This document shows positions 50,052-64,000 of a DNA stretch of 64,000 nt, piece by piece (positions within the stretch are counted from its first letter, which is position 1; each line of letters starts with the position of its first letter). This DNA comes from Tessaracoccus antarcticus (lineage in GTDB: Bacteria > Actinomycetota > Actinomycetes > Propionibacteriales > Propionibacteriaceae): positions 124,001 through 188,000 of the forward strand of contig NZ_REFW01000004.1 of assembly GCF_003688855.1 (NCBI RefSeq), read 5' to 3'. A program made the translations under genes and the position numbers. Under the pieces are notes generated by a model. It was not told the origin of the DNA and searched no databases. It saw only the letters and a program-made list of their open reading frames with translations.

Positions 50052-50252
50052 CTGTGTCCGCACTCGCGGGCATTGTGTGCGTGCCTGGCAGGATCCGCGA
50101 GCCTTATTCGTTGCGAAGAGTTCGGGATGTTCTCCGAGTCCGCACGGCAGCCAGCAGCACCAGGTGAGTGGAAACGGTGACCCGCTAGCCCAGTTCTACG
50201 GCTGCCCGCCCAAGGATTAGCAAATCCAGACAACGAAAGTGATGCCAACAAG
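50052..50252 (+). promoter_or_regulatory. Long rpsL leader
   Basis: About 200 untranslated bases between the predicted start and rpsL. A CTCGCGG/CCGCGAG pair (50063-50069 with 50095-50101) can close a stem. No known riboswitch or leader is recognised. Confidence 0.35.
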
Positions 50253-50624
50253 GTGCCAACGATTCAGCAGCTGGTCCGAAAGGGTCGGTCCGACAAAACG
50301 TCCACGAGCAATACGCCCGCGCTCAAGGGTTCGCCCCAGCGCCGTGGCGTGTGCACGCGTGTGTACACCACCACGCCCAAGAAGCCGAACTCTGCCCTGC
50401 GCAAGGTCGCGCGTGTGCGACTGAGCTCCGGCATTGAAGTCACCGCCTACATCCCTGGTGTCGGCCACAACCTGCAGGAGCACTCGATGGTGCTGGTGCG
50501 CGGAGGCCGGGTCAAGGACCTGCCCGGTGTCCGATACAAGATCGTCCGCGGCTCCCTCGACACCCAGGGTGTCAAGGGCCGCAAGCAGGCTCGTAGCCGC
50601 TACGGCGCCAAGAAGGAGAAGTAA
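50253..50624 (+). CDS. rpsL: 30S ribosomal protein S12
   Basis: 123 residues. GTG 50253 gives the family start [12 protein letters not shown]. Both lysines linked to streptomycin resistance when changed are wild type ([13 protein letters not shown] and [11 protein letters not shown]). Its stop overlaps rpsG (TAATG). Confidence 0.98.
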   Translation: MPTIQQLVRKGRSDKTSTSNTPALKGSPQRRGVCTRVYTTTPKKPNSALRKVARVRLSSGIEVTAYIPGVGHNLQEHSMVLVRGGRVKDLPGVRYKIVRGSLDTQGVKGRKQARSRYGAKKEK

Positions 50625-51094
50625 TGCCTCGCAAGGGTCCAGCGCCGAAGCGCCCCATCATCATTGATCCCGTCTACGGCTCCACGCTGGTTTCCCAGCT
50701 GGTCAGCAAGATCCTGGTCGACGGCAAGAAGACCGTCGCCCAGGGCATCGTGTACGAGGCTCTCGAAGGTACGCGCACCAAGACCGGCACCGATCCCGTG
50801 CAGACGCTCAAGCGTGCACTGGACAACGTCAAGCCCTCCGTCGAGGTGAAGTCCCGCCGCGTCGGTGGCGCCACCTACCAGGTGCCCATCGAGGTCAAGC
50901 CCGGCCGTCAGACCACGCTGGCCCTGCGCTGGCTGGTCAGCTTCTCCCGCGCACGTCGCGAGAAGACGATGACCGAGCGTCTCCAGAACGAGATCCTCGA
51001 TGCTTCCAACGGCCTCGGTGCCGCCGTGAAGCGTCGCGAGGACACCCACAAGATGGCTGAGGCCAACCGCGCCTTCGCGCATTACCGCTGGTGA
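50624..51094 (+). CDS. rpsG: 30S ribosomal protein S7
   Basis: 156 residues with the S7 signature near the N-terminus ([20 protein letters not shown]) and C-terminal [14 protein letters not shown]. Starts inside the rpsL stop. Confidence 0.98.
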   Translation: MPRKGPAPKRPIIIDPVYGSTLVSQLVSKILVDGKKTVAQGIVYEALEGTRTKTGTDPVQTLKRALDNVKPSVEVKSRRVGGATYQVPIEVKPGRQTTLALRWLVSFSRARREKTMTERLQNEILDASNGLGAAVKRREDTHKMAEANRAFAHYRW

Positions 51095-51100
51095 TTGTGC

Positions 51101-51132
51101 CGCCCCCGAACCCCGTCAGGGGTTTGGGGGCG
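51101..51132 (+). terminator. Hairpin between rpsG and fusA
   Basis: 14-bp stem with one G-T pair, loop GTCA, seven bases after the rpsG stop. A CTTTTTG follows 18 bases later. Either partial attenuation or mRNA stabilisation within the str operon. Confidence 0.55.
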
Positions 51133-51178
51133 CCTCACCTTCCATTACTTTTTGCAAGAACAAGAATAAGGATTACCA

Positions 51179-53269
<2,091 letters not shown>

Positions 53270-53293
53270 CACATGGGGCCTCGGCCCCGTGTG
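53270..53293 (+). terminator. First hairpin after fusA
   Basis: About 10 pairs (CACATGGGGC with GCCCCGTGTG), beginning at the fusA stop. Confidence 0.55.
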
Positions 53294-53299
53294 ACCGCC

Positions 53300-53318
53300 C
53301 GCTCACCTCGCGTGAGCG
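53300..53318 (+). repeat. Second hairpin after fusA
   Basis: CGCTCAC and GTGAGCG, 7 bp with a 5-base loop, between the two stronger hairpins. Confidence 0.5.
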
Positions 53319-53338
53319 ATGATGGTTATGAGCAGTTT

Positions 53339-53379
53339 CGACCGGGCGCCACCTCTCAGGTGGCGCCCGGTCGTTTTTT
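53339..53379 (+). terminator. Rho-independent terminator between fusA and tuf
   Basis: 15-bp perfect stem (53339-53353 with 53359-53373), loop TCTCA, then TTTTTT. The only classical T-tract terminator in the window. Confidence 0.92.
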
Positions 53380-53423
53380 CGTGTTTGATGGGGGGATCAT
53401 GCGTGCTGAGAAGTCGTCTCGGT

Positions 53424-53452
53424 TTGACTATGGCGGATTCCTGCACAAGACT
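53424..53452 (+). promoter_or_regulatory. Candidate tuf promoter
   Basis: -35 TTGACT (53424-53429), 17-base spacer, poor -10 AAGACT (53447-53452). About 90 bases before tuf. Confidence 0.4.
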
Positions 53453-53541
53453 GGTGAGGTTCCCTGTGCCCGGATATCAGGGAAGACCCAAAAACATGTT
53501 TGCCTCGCAAGGTGCGGGGTGGAATCCCAGAAGGAGCCCAC

Positions 53542-54741
53542 GTGGCAAAGGCCAAGTTTGAGCGGACCAAGCCGCACTGCAACATCGGCACCATCGGACA
53601 CGTCGACCACGGCAAGACCACTCTCACCGCGGCGATCACGAAGGTGCTGCATGACGCGTACCCCACTCTGAACGCTGTCTCGGCGTTCGACACGATCGAC
53701 AAGGCGCCCGAAGAGCGTCAGCGCGGTATCACCATCTCCATCTCGCACGTCGAGTACCAGACGGAGAAGCGTCACTACGCGCACGTCGACTGCCCCGGGC
53801 ACGCTGACTACGTCAAGAACATGATCACCGGTGCAGCCCAGATGGACGGCGCGATCCTGGTCGTGGCCGCCACCGACGGCCCGATGGCCCAGACGCACGA
53901 GCACATCCTGCTCGCCCGTCAGGTGGGTGTCCCCGCGATTGTCGTCGCCCTGAACAAGTGCGACATGATCTCGGAAGAGGACGCTGACCTCATCGAGCTG
54001 GTCGAGATGGAGCTCCGCGAGATCCTGGAAGCCCAGGGCTTCGATGGTGAGAACCTCCCGATCGTCCGCGTTGCCGCCTACCCGGCGCTGCAGGGCGATG
54101 AGAAGTGGGGCAAGACCATCCTCGAGCTCATGGATGCCGTGGATGAGTCCATCCCGCAGCCCGAGCGCGACACCGAGAAGCCCTTCCTCATGCCCGTTGA
54201 GGACGTCTTCACGATCACCGGTCGTGGAACCGTCATCACCGGCCGCATCGAGCGCGGCATCGTCAAGACCGGCGAAACCGTTGACATCATTGGCATCCGC
54301 GAAGCCAAGCAGACCAGCACCGTCACCGGTGTCGAGATGTTCCGCAAGATCCTCGACGAGGGTCGCGCTGGCGAGAACGTCGGCCTGCTGCTGCGCGGCA
54401 CCAAGAAGGAAGACGTCGAGCGCGGCATGGTCATCATCAAGCCGGGGTCGGCCACGCCGCACACCGACTTCGAGGCCAACGTCTACGTGCTGAACAAGGA
54501 AGAGGGTGGCCGTCACAAGCCGTTCTTCTCCAACTACTCCCCGCAGTTCTACTTCCGCACCACCGACGTGACCGGTGTCGTTCAGCTCCCCGAGGGCACC
54601 GACATGGTCATGCCCGGCGACAACACGGAAATGACTGTCCACCTCAACAAGCCCATCGCCATGGAGGAGAACCTCAAGTTCGCCATCCGTGAGGGCGGCC
54701 GCACCGTCGGCGCCGGCAACGTCGTCAAGATCCTCAAGTGA
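53542..54741 (+). CDS. tuf: Elongation factor Tu
   Basis: 399-residue GTPase delivering aminoacyl-t[13 protein letters not shown] (19-28), [17 protein letters not shown] and the domain [17 protein letters not shown] end are present. GTG 53542 has AGAAGGAG 6 bases upstream; the longer open frame lacks conservation. Separated from fusA by terminators, so it is its own unit. The S10 ribosomal cluster does not follow. Confidence 0.98.
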   Translation: MAKAKFERTKPHCNIGTIGHVDHGKTTLTAAITKVLHDAYPTLNAVSAFDTIDKAPEERQRGITISISHVEYQTEKRHYAHVDCPGHADYVKNMITGAAQMDGAILVVAATDGPMAQTHEHILLARQVGVPAIVVALNKCDMISEEDADLIELVEMELREILEAQGFDGENLPIVRVAAYPALQGDEKWGKTILELMDAVDESIPQPERDTEKPFLMPVEDVFTITGRGTVITGRIERGIVKTGETVDIIGIREAKQTSTVTGVEMFRKILDEGRAGENVGLLLRGTKKEDVERGMVIIKPGSATPHTDFEANVYVLNKEEGGRHKPFFSNYSPQFYFRTTDVTGVVQLPEGTDMVMPGDNTEMTVHLNKPIAMEENLKFAIREGGRTVGAGNVVKILK

Positions 54742-54758
54742 TCTGACACCACGTCACA

Positions 54759-54797
54759 CAGGAAGGCCCGCACCCATCAAGGGTGCGGGCCTTCCTG
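54759..54797 (+). terminator. Bidirectional terminator between tuf and glnS
   Basis: 17-bp perfect stem (54759-54775 with 54781-54797), loop ATCAA. Serves tuf and possibly the convergent glnS. Confidence 0.85.
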
Positions 54798-54815
54798 CGT
54801 CCTGACGGCCGGGGC

Positions 54816-54900
54816 CGTTCAACTCCTGGGGGAGGAAGAGGAGTCACCAGCTGAAGGCGTGCGACCCGAGGAGAACGTCCGGCGTCCAGAAAGTTGAACG
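54816..54900 (+). repeat. Long-range inverted repeat between tuf and glnS
   Basis: CGTTCAACT (54816-54824) and AGTTGAACG (54892-54900) are perfect complements, with CTGG/CCAG (54826-54829, 54886-54889) extending the arms inward. The 56 bases between are purine-rich. No coding frame is supported. Confidence 0.5.
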
Positions 54901-54955
54901 ACGAAGCCACGCGCGCTCACACAGCCAGCCACACAGCCGGCTGGAGAGCCAGCCG

Positions 54956-56644
<1,689 letters not shown>

Positions 56645-56651
56645 GGGCCAC

Positions 56652-56657
56652 AAGTTA
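56652..56657 (-). promoter_or_regulatory. Leaderless-type -10 for glnS
   Basis: Minus-strand TAACTT, 7 bases before ATG 56644. Confidence 0.5.
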
Positions 56658-56720
56658 GCATGCAGACGACGATGGCCCGGCGATGGGCCGACGGCGTCGC
56701 GACGTCGCCGGGGTCATGTC

Positions 56721-57317
56721 TCAGCCGCCCGTGACAGCCCTGTCGAGCCACAGCAGCAGAGCCACGGGAACGGCGACGATCACGGCCAGGACGACGAGAA
56801 CCATCGCGAGGATGCCGATCCAGTACCAGAGGGTCCTTCTTCGGACCTGATCCCGGTCGGCGATGGTGCGCTCCAGAAGCGTGAAGTTCTTGTGGTTGGA
56901 GCGATAGGCCGCGTCGAAGAAGGCGCCGATGAAGGGCACGAGGCCGAGGAGCCAGTCGATCACGTAGTTGCCCACCATGCGCGCCACGACAGGGACGGGG
57001 GTGCGGAGACGCACGGCGTCCACGAGGATCACCGTCCCCATCACGGCGCCCACCGCGGTGCCCGCGAAGGGTATGAGGGTCACGATCGGGTCGACGCCGA
57101 AGCGGATCCTCGTGCCCGGGACACGGATCAGATCGTCCAGCACCCAGGCGATGGTTCGGGACACCCGTGCAGGGGAGCCCGGTGGGAGGGGCAGGAGCGT
57201 CGATGGCAGGCCGTCAGCGTCCACGGGTGCACCCGGAACGCGCCCCTCCAGGGCCTCCCGGGCCAGCCGCCGGGCCCGATGCAGCGACGACGTGTCGGGG
57301 TCAGGGGCATCGTTCAT
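56721..57317 (-). CDS. DUF4112 domain membrane protein
   Basis: 198 residues. The DUF4112 core is recognisable: LDDLIRVPGTRIRFGVDPIV, LIPFAGTAVGAVMG, GLVPFIGAFFDAAYRSNHKN. Two or three hydrophobic stretches in the core and one C-terminal helix make it an inner-membrane protein. The family's function is unknown. It lies between glnS and gltX on the minus strand; an open frame running further upstream is shadow of gltX. CATCCT lies 6 bases before ATG 57317, a near fit to a leaderless -10. Confidence 0.85.
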   Translation of the reverse strand: MNDAPDPDTSSLHRARRLAREALEGRVPGAPVDADGLPSTLLPLPPGSPARVSRTIAWVLDDLIRVPGTRIRFGVDPIVTLIPFAGTAVGAVMGTVILVDAVRLRTPVPVVARMVGNYVIDWLLGLVPFIGAFFDAAYRSNHKNFTLLERTIADRDQVRRRTLWYWIGILAMVLVVLAVIVAVPVALLLWLDRAVTGG

Positions 57318-57383
57318 GACCCAAGGATGCCAGCACCAGGGCGTCAGGTCGGTCCCTGCACGACCGGTAGGGTTGGGCGCACT

Positions 57384-58859
<1,476 letters not shown>

Positions 58860-58870
58860 TCGTGGCTGTG

Positions 58871-58906
58871 GGACACGCCGCATCCCCCGCTGGGTGCGGC
58901 GTGTCC
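58871..58906 (+). terminator. Bidirectional terminator between gltX and the Xi-class reductase
   Basis: 12-bp stem GGACACGCCGCA with its complement, plus inner CCC/GGG. Shared by two convergent genes. Confidence 0.75.
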
Positions 58907-58913
58907 GCTCAGG

Positions 58914-59879
<966 letters not shown>

Positions 59880-59884
59880 GCCCG

Positions 59885-60544
59885 TCACTCTACGTCTGTG
59901 TCGGCCTCGGAAGTATGGAGATCCGGAGCGGTGGGCGTCTGGGCGACGATGCGTGAGCGTGCCGTCCGCACGACATCCGCGACGCAGGTGCCGCCGCCAC
60001 CGGACAACTCGATCCGTGTGGGCTCCCGTCGTCGCAGCAGTAGCCACGCCAGCAACGCGACGACCGCGGCGACAGGCAGTGCTGCCACGACACTCAGCGG
60101 GGGGTGCAGTACTGCCACCCCGAGGACTGCAGCCAGTGTGATGACGATCGTGATGGGCATCCGCCAGGGGAGCCCGGCTCCGGGGTGCATCCAGGTGACG
60201 TGTGGGATGGCCACGACGGTGACTGCCCGGCCCGGTAACAGTGACTTCGACTGGGCCCCGATCGGCGTCTCCGCGTCGTCCACCACGACGTTGAGCGCAT
60301 TGGGCCGGGACGCGCTGGCGTTGACCAGTTGCGCAGTCGCCTCTTCCACGCCGGGGCTGCATCGCACGAGCACGGCGTCGTCCTCGTGGTCGGCCATGAC
60401 CAGGAGCGACGTGGCGAAGAGGTCGCCCAGGGGTGTGGTGGGGGGGATCCGTTCCCAGAGGGTGAAATGCGCGCGTGCATCCTCGGAAACGCAACCGGTG
60501 GGGGTTCCGGAACGTGGGGTGGGGGATTGAGGGGGGTACTCCAC
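59885..60544 (-). CDS. Hypothetical membrane protein with two helices
   Basis: About 219 residues, not recognised. A hydrophilic N-terminal part (residues 1-120) with ADHEDDAVLVRC and NVVVDDAETPIG precedes two hydrophobic helices (MPITIVITLAAVLGVAVL and VVAALPVAAVVALLAWLLL), then a short tail. Start uncertain: GTG 60544 is chosen because TATCCT lies 6 bases upstream; GTG 60550 or a longer frame is possible. The longer frame is low-complexity and unlikely. It ends 5 bases before the next minus-strand gene and is divergent from lacZ. Confidence 0.55.
   Translation of the reverse strand: MEYPPQSPTPRSGTPTGCVSEDARAHFTLWERIPPTTPLGDLFATSLLVMADHEDDAVLVRCSPGVEEATAQLVNASASRPNALNVVVDDAETPIGAQSKSLLPGRAVTVVAIPHVTWMHPGAGLPWRMPITIVITLAAVLGVAVLHPPLSVVAALPVAAVVALLAWLLLRRREPTRIELSGGGGTCVADVVRTARSRIVAQTPTAPDLHTSEADTDVE
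59887..59892 (-). promoter_or_regulatory. Leaderless-type -10 for the Xi-class reductase
   Basis: Minus-strand TAGAGT, 7 bases before ATG 59879, lying partly on the stop codon of the upstream gene. Confidence 0.45.
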
Positions 60545-60550
60545 GACCAC

Positions 60551-60556
60551 AGGATA
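60551..60556 (-). promoter_or_regulatory. Leaderless-type -10 for the two-helix membrane protein
   Basis: Minus-strand TATCCT, 6 bases before GTG 60544, with AAGACA as a possible -35 at 17 bases. Confidence 0.4.
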
Positions 60557-60635
60557 CGGACTCAGTCGTCGGATGTCTTGATCGGGCTCGGCCAGTGTGA
60601 GCGATGAGCGGTGAGAATGCGTGTGGACTCCTGGT

Positions 60636-60678
60636 GTGGCACGCCGGACGTGCTCCTGTGGTGGCACGCCGGACTTGC
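60636..60678 (+). repeat. Two direct repeats upstream of lacZ
   Basis: An 18-base unit (GTGGCACGCCGGAC then GTGC or TTGC) occurs at 60636-60653 and 60661-60678 with one mismatch and a 25-base period. Confidence 0.7.
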
Positions 60679-60696
60679 CAAGCAGGCCGTGCTTGG
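60678..60696 (+). promoter_or_regulatory. Operator-like inverted repeat upstream of lacZ
   Basis: CCAAGCA and TGCTTGG separated by 5 bases, 75 bases before lacZ. It has the size of a LacI/GalR-type dimer site; the regulator is not in the window. Confidence 0.4.
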
Positions 60697-60770
60697 GAAG
60701 AGTCCGTGGGACAGTAGTGCCGCCACGGCCCAGCGCCGGCCAACGAATTCCCGTCTCAAGGATGTGCATC

Positions 60771-63755
60771 GTGTATCAAGAAATCAGGTCGTTCTCGCCG
60801 GGATCCGGCGATCGTGTCCGTCCACGGGGGCACATTGCCACCGATGCGGCATCCATGGACCTGTCCGGTACATGGCGATTCCGCTACTCCGCCCGGCCTG
60901 ACCTTGCGCCCGAGGGTGCCTCCGACGTCGATCATGACGACGCGGACTGGGACGACATCGTCCTGCCCTGCCACTGGGTCCTGCAGGGACGCGATGACTG
61001 GGGCCGCCCCGCCTACACCAACGTGCAGTATCCCTTCCCCGTTGAGGTACCGGATGTCCCCGATGAGAACCCGACGGGCGACCACCGCCTCACGTTCGAG
61101 CTGCCGGAGGGTTTCGTGCCCGACGGCGGCCGCGTGTTCCTGCGCTTCGGTGGCGTCGAATCGCTCTGCATCGCGTCGCTGAACGGCATCCGCGTGGGCG
61201 TGGTCCGCGGGAGTCGGCTCGCCCAGGAGCTGGACGTGACGGCGCAGCTGCAGCCCGGCACCAACGTGATGCACCTGCGCGTGCACCAGTGGTCCGCGCA
61301 CAGCTACCTGGAGGATCAGGACCAGTGGTGGTTGCCGGGTGTCTTCCGGGAGGTGGAACTGCTCGCGCGCCCCGCAGCCGGCATCGACGACGTGTGGTTG
61401 CGCGCCGACTTCGACCCCGAGACGGGTGAAGGACTACTGATTCCCGAGCTGGTGGCGGACGCCGCCGCGTTCCCCATCACCGTCGCACTGCCAGGACTGG
61501 GGGTCGCGGCCACCTATGCATCACCCGAGGAGGTGGAGGCGCTGCCCGTGGGCGAGGTCGACCCGTGGAGCGCCGACCGGCCCACCCTGTACGAGGCGGA
61601 GGTCACCAACGCCGCGGAGACCCGCACGCTCCGGGTGGGCTTTCGCCGCGTGGAGATCGTGGGCCATGAGTGGCTCGTCAACGGCACCAAGCTCCGCATC
61701 CGGGGAGTGAACCGGCACGAGTTCGACCCCGACCACGGTCGCGTCTTCGACAGGGAGAAGGCCCGCGAGGGCCTGCTGCTCATGAAGCAGCACAACATCA
61801 ACGCGGTGCGCACCGCTCACTACCCGCCCCATCCCGAGTTCCTGGAGCTGACCGACGAGCTGGGTTTCTGGGTGATCGACGAGTGCGACCTCGAAACCCA
61901 CGGTTTCGTGTTCGACGACTGGCAGTCCAACCCCACCGACGACGTCCGCTGGCGCGACGCGCTCCTGGACCGGGTCGAGCGTTTCTTCGAGCGGGACAAG
62001 AACCATGCGTCGGTGATCTGCTGGTCGCTGGGCAACGAGGCGGGGACCGGCTCCAACTCAGCGGCCATGGCCGCGTGGCTGAACCGACGCGACCCTGAGC
62101 GGCCGGTGCACTACGAGCCGGACCACGACGGCACCCACACCGACCTGGTGTCGCGCATGTACGCCACGGTGGAGGAGATGGCCGACATGTCGCAGGGGAC
62201 GGGCGCGCCCGAGGAGGGCGCCCCAGGCCGCAACGCAGTCCTGGCGGGGCGTCCCATGATCCTGTGCGAGTACGCGCACGCCATGGGCAACGGGGCCGGC
62301 GGCCTCAGCGTGTACGAGGAGGCCTTCGACACACTGCCTCAGTGGCACGGCGGCTTTGTCTGGGAGTGGCGCGACCATGGCCTGCGGCACACCACCTCAG
62401 GGGGCCAGGAGTTCAACGCCTATGGTGGCGACTTCGGCGAGCAGGTGCACGACGGCAGCTTCGTCTGCGACGGCATGGTGCTCTCCGACGGCACCCCCAC
62501 GCCCATGCTTGCCGAGTTCGCCGCGGTCGCCTCGCCCATCAAGCTCGACGTGTGGGAGAACGCCATGCTCGTGGAGAACCGTCGCCACGACGGGGACACC
62601 ACGGACCTGCGTTTCGTCGTCGTCGACGAGCACGACGGCCGCGTGGTCTCGGAGGTCGAGGTGGACCTGCTGCCTGTCGGGCCGGCGGGGGACAGCGGCA
62701 TCGTCGAACTGCCCGATGCGGCCCAGCCGGAGGCGGGGCAGGCGTGGCGGACGGTGCGCGCCGAACTGGCGCGGGACACGGCGTGGGCGAAGAGGGGCCA
62801 CGTCGTGGCCTTCGCCCAGGTCCAGACCCACACCGTGGTGGAGTCGCGGACGGCGAAGCCTGCAGGGGAGGCCCCTGCCATCGGCGGGAGCGGACGCATC
62901 ACGCTGGGCCCGGCCGTGTTCGATGCCCGCACGGGAGATCTCACGTCCCTGCGGGAGGTGGCACTGGAGGGGCCGCGTCTGGACCTGTGGCGCGCACCCA
63001 CCGAGAACGACGTACTCGGGGACTTCCCGTCGTACGTCGACGTGGAACCCGCCGCGAGCCGTGGTGCCGGGGCGCCGGGGCCCTCCTCTGCCGATCAGTG
63101 GCGCGAGGCCGGTCTCGACCGCCTGCAGCGGCGGGTGCTGGCGGTTGACGTCCGGCAGGACGGCGTGCGCGTGCTTCACCGGTTCGCGCCGGCGGCCAGC
63201 CAGCAGTCGGTCCTCCTGGAGCTCTTCTGGCAGATGCGTGACGGGGAGCTGGTGCTGTCAGCCGACGCCCAGCCGTCGAGGGGCTGGAAGGGCACGTGGC
63301 CGAGGATCGGGCTGCATTTCCTGTTGCCCACCGGCCTCGGGCACGTGGAGTGGTTCGGCACCGGGCCGAATGAGAGCTACCCGGACTCCAAGCAGGCCGC
63401 CGTGGTGGGTCGTTTCGGTGGCGACGTCGAGGACCTGGTGGTCAACTATGCGGTGCCGCAGGAGAGCGGCCACCGCGGGGGGCTGCGCGAGCTGTCCCTC
63501 CCGGACCTACCCCTGCTGCTGCGGGCCGATGAGGTGAACGGGGAACGCCCCGGGTTCCAGTTGCGTGCCCACAGCGCGCACGAGGTTGCCGCCGCGGCCC
63601 ATCCCCATGAGTTGCCGACATCCACGGCAACCCACCTGCTCATCGATGCCGCCGTGCACGGCCTTGGATCGCGTTCGTGTGGACCGGACGTCCGGCCTGA
63701 GTACCAGTTGCGGCCCCGCGCCGCGCAGTGGTCGCTCCGCTTCACGGCGGAGTGA
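60771..63755 (+). CDS. lacZ: Beta-galactosidase, glycoside hydrolase family 2
   Basis: 994 residues, LacZ-type GH2 enzyme hydrolysing terminal beta-galactosides. Jelly-roll, Ig-like, TIM-barrel and small-chain (WRAPTENDVLGD then GTGPNESYPDS) domains are all recognisable. The acid/base Glu is in WSLGNEAGTGSN (about 422) and the nucleophile in LCEYAHAMGNG (about 500). No signal peptide, so cytoplasmic. GTG 60771 is chosen because AAGGA lies 8 bases upstream; ATG 60762 is the alternative. Monocistronic. Confidence 0.93.
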   Translation: MYQEIRSFSPGSGDRVRPRGHIATDAASMDLSGTWRFRYSARPDLAPEGASDVDHDDADWDDIVLPCHWVLQGRDDWGRPAYTNVQYPFPVEVPDVPDENPTGDHRLTFELPEGFVPDGGRVFLRFGGVESLCIASLNGIRVGVVRGSRLAQELDVTAQLQPGTNVMHLRVHQWSAHSYLEDQDQWWLPGVFREVELLARPAAGIDDVWLRADFDPETGEGLLIPELVADAAAFPITVALPGLGVAATYASPEEVEALPVGEVDPWSADRPTLYEAEVTNAAETRTLRVGFRRVEIVGHEWLVNGTKLRIRGVNRHEFDPDHGRVFDREKAREGLLLMKQHNINAVRTAHYPPHPEFLELTDELGFWVIDECDLETHGFVFDDWQSNPTDDVRWRDALLDRVERFFERDKNHASVICWSLGNEAGTGSNSAAMAAWLNRRDPERPVHYEPDHDGTHTDLVSRMYATVEEMADMSQGTGAPEEGAPGRNAVLAGRPMILCEYAHAMGNGAGGLSVYEEAFDTLPQWHGGFVWEWRDHGLRHTTSGGQEFNAYGGDFGEQVHDGSFVCDGMVLSDGTPTPMLAEFAAVASPIKLDVWENAMLVENRRHDGDTTDLRFVVVDEHDGRVVSEVEVDLLPVGPAGDSGIVELPDAAQPEAGQAWRTVRAELARDTAWAKRGHVVAFAQVQTHTVVESRTAKPAGEAPAIGGSGRITLGPAVFDARTGDLTSLREVALEGPRLDLWRAPTENDVLGDFPSYVDVEPAASRGAGAPGPSSADQWREAGLDRLQRRVLAVDVRQDGVRVLHRFAPAASQQSVLLELFWQMRDGELVLSADAQPSRGWKGTWPRIGLHFLLPTGLGHVEWFGTGPNESYPDSKQAAVVGRFGGDVEDLVVNYAVPQESGHRGGLRELSLPDLPLLLRADEVNGERPGFQLRAHSAHEVAAAAHPHELPTSTATHLLIDAAVHGLGSRSCGPDVRPEYQLRPRAAQWSLRFTAE

Positions 63756-64000
63756 GGGGGGTCGGCGCGGCGCCTGCGAGGGCGCTGTGCCGGGTGTCGA
63801 CCGGGTCGGTGAAGCTGATTTGGCGTCGAGGGGAGGGCATGCAAGAATAAGCAGGTTGCTCCGCAGGGGGCTGGTCCGTCGTGGACGCCGACTTTCGAGT
63901 CCAAGCGTCGCGTGTGGGCCGCCACCTCAGACGGGGTCGAGCAGATTGCACAGCGCGAATCATGGCATTCCGCAGGGAGAAATCCCTCGGAAAATCGGGA

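Noticed and set aside
63756..64000. Possible gene start at ATG 63962 running off the window
   Set aside because: Only 13 codons are visible (MAFRREKSLGKSG) with no ribosome-binding site or -10; the preceding 200 bases show no clear feature, and minus-strand frames there look like shadows.

Overview
The window is a contiguous piece of a high-GC actinobacterial chromosome. Many starts are GTG, and the order tRNA-Thr, tRNA-Met, rpmG, two MaoC/Had-type dehydratases, murB, tRNA-Trp, secE, nusG, rplK, rplA is the one known from mycobacteria and relatives. A 14-subunit complex I operon, a MptB-type mannosyltransferase, korAB and an EF-Tu and RpoB/RpoC of actinobacterial type fit Propionibacteriales. 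Propionibacteriaceae is my best guess, but this is inferred from gene order and protein character, not from a search. No rRNA, CRISPR array, insertion sequence, phage or integron is visible.

Layout. 1-11346 (+): the distal part of the nuo operon, from a 5'-truncated nuoF through nuoN, with nearly every junction overlapping. 11409-12365 (+) is a long-chain polyprenyl diphosphate synthase, the likely source of the menaquinone tail that complex I reduces. 12466-15882 holds a class IV aminotransferase (-), a FGGY sugar kinase (+) and a zinc polyol-type dehydrogenase (-). 15979-22148 (-) holds korA, korB, an unknown membrane protein and an M13 metallopeptidase. 22281-25607 holds a tiny 39-codon ORF coupled to an MptB-like mannosyltransferase (+), exodeoxyribonuclease III (-) and yajQ (-). 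25768-32157 (+) holds tRNA-Tyr, deoD, tRNA-Thr, tRNA-Met, rpmG, two dehydratases, murB, tRNA-Trp, secE, nusG, rplK and rplA. 32242-36379 is an insertion between the L1 and L10 genes: pyroglutamyl peptidase (+), a polar amino acid ABC transporter (-) and a surface protein (-). 36517-45689 (+) is an L10 leader, rplJ, rplL, rpoB and rpoC. 45967-49927 (+) is a ChvE/GguA/GguB sugar transporter lying between rpoC and rpsL. 50253-54741 (+) is rpsL, rpsG, fusA and tuf. 54956-63755 holds glnS (-), a DUF4112 protein (-), gltX (+), a Xi-class glutathione-transferase-like reductase (-), an unknown membrane protein (-) and a GH2 beta-galactosidase (+).

Regulatory architecture is unusually readable. Strong terminator hairpins, mostly without a long T-tract, separate the transcription units, and good -35/-10 promoters precede the tRNA, L10, rpoBC, chvE and rpsL units. 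A second class of start is common: at least eight genes have a TANNNT hexamer 6 to 8 bases before the start codon and no Shine-Dalgarno sequence, the signature of leaderless transcripts. Most of the content is core metabolism, transcription and translation. The parts most worth following up are the leaderless 39-codon ORF coupled to the mannosyltransferase, a 30-bp perfect palindrome before the first dehydratase gene, the repeat-bearing disordered N-termini of SecE and NusG, and a GlnRS in an actinobacterial context.
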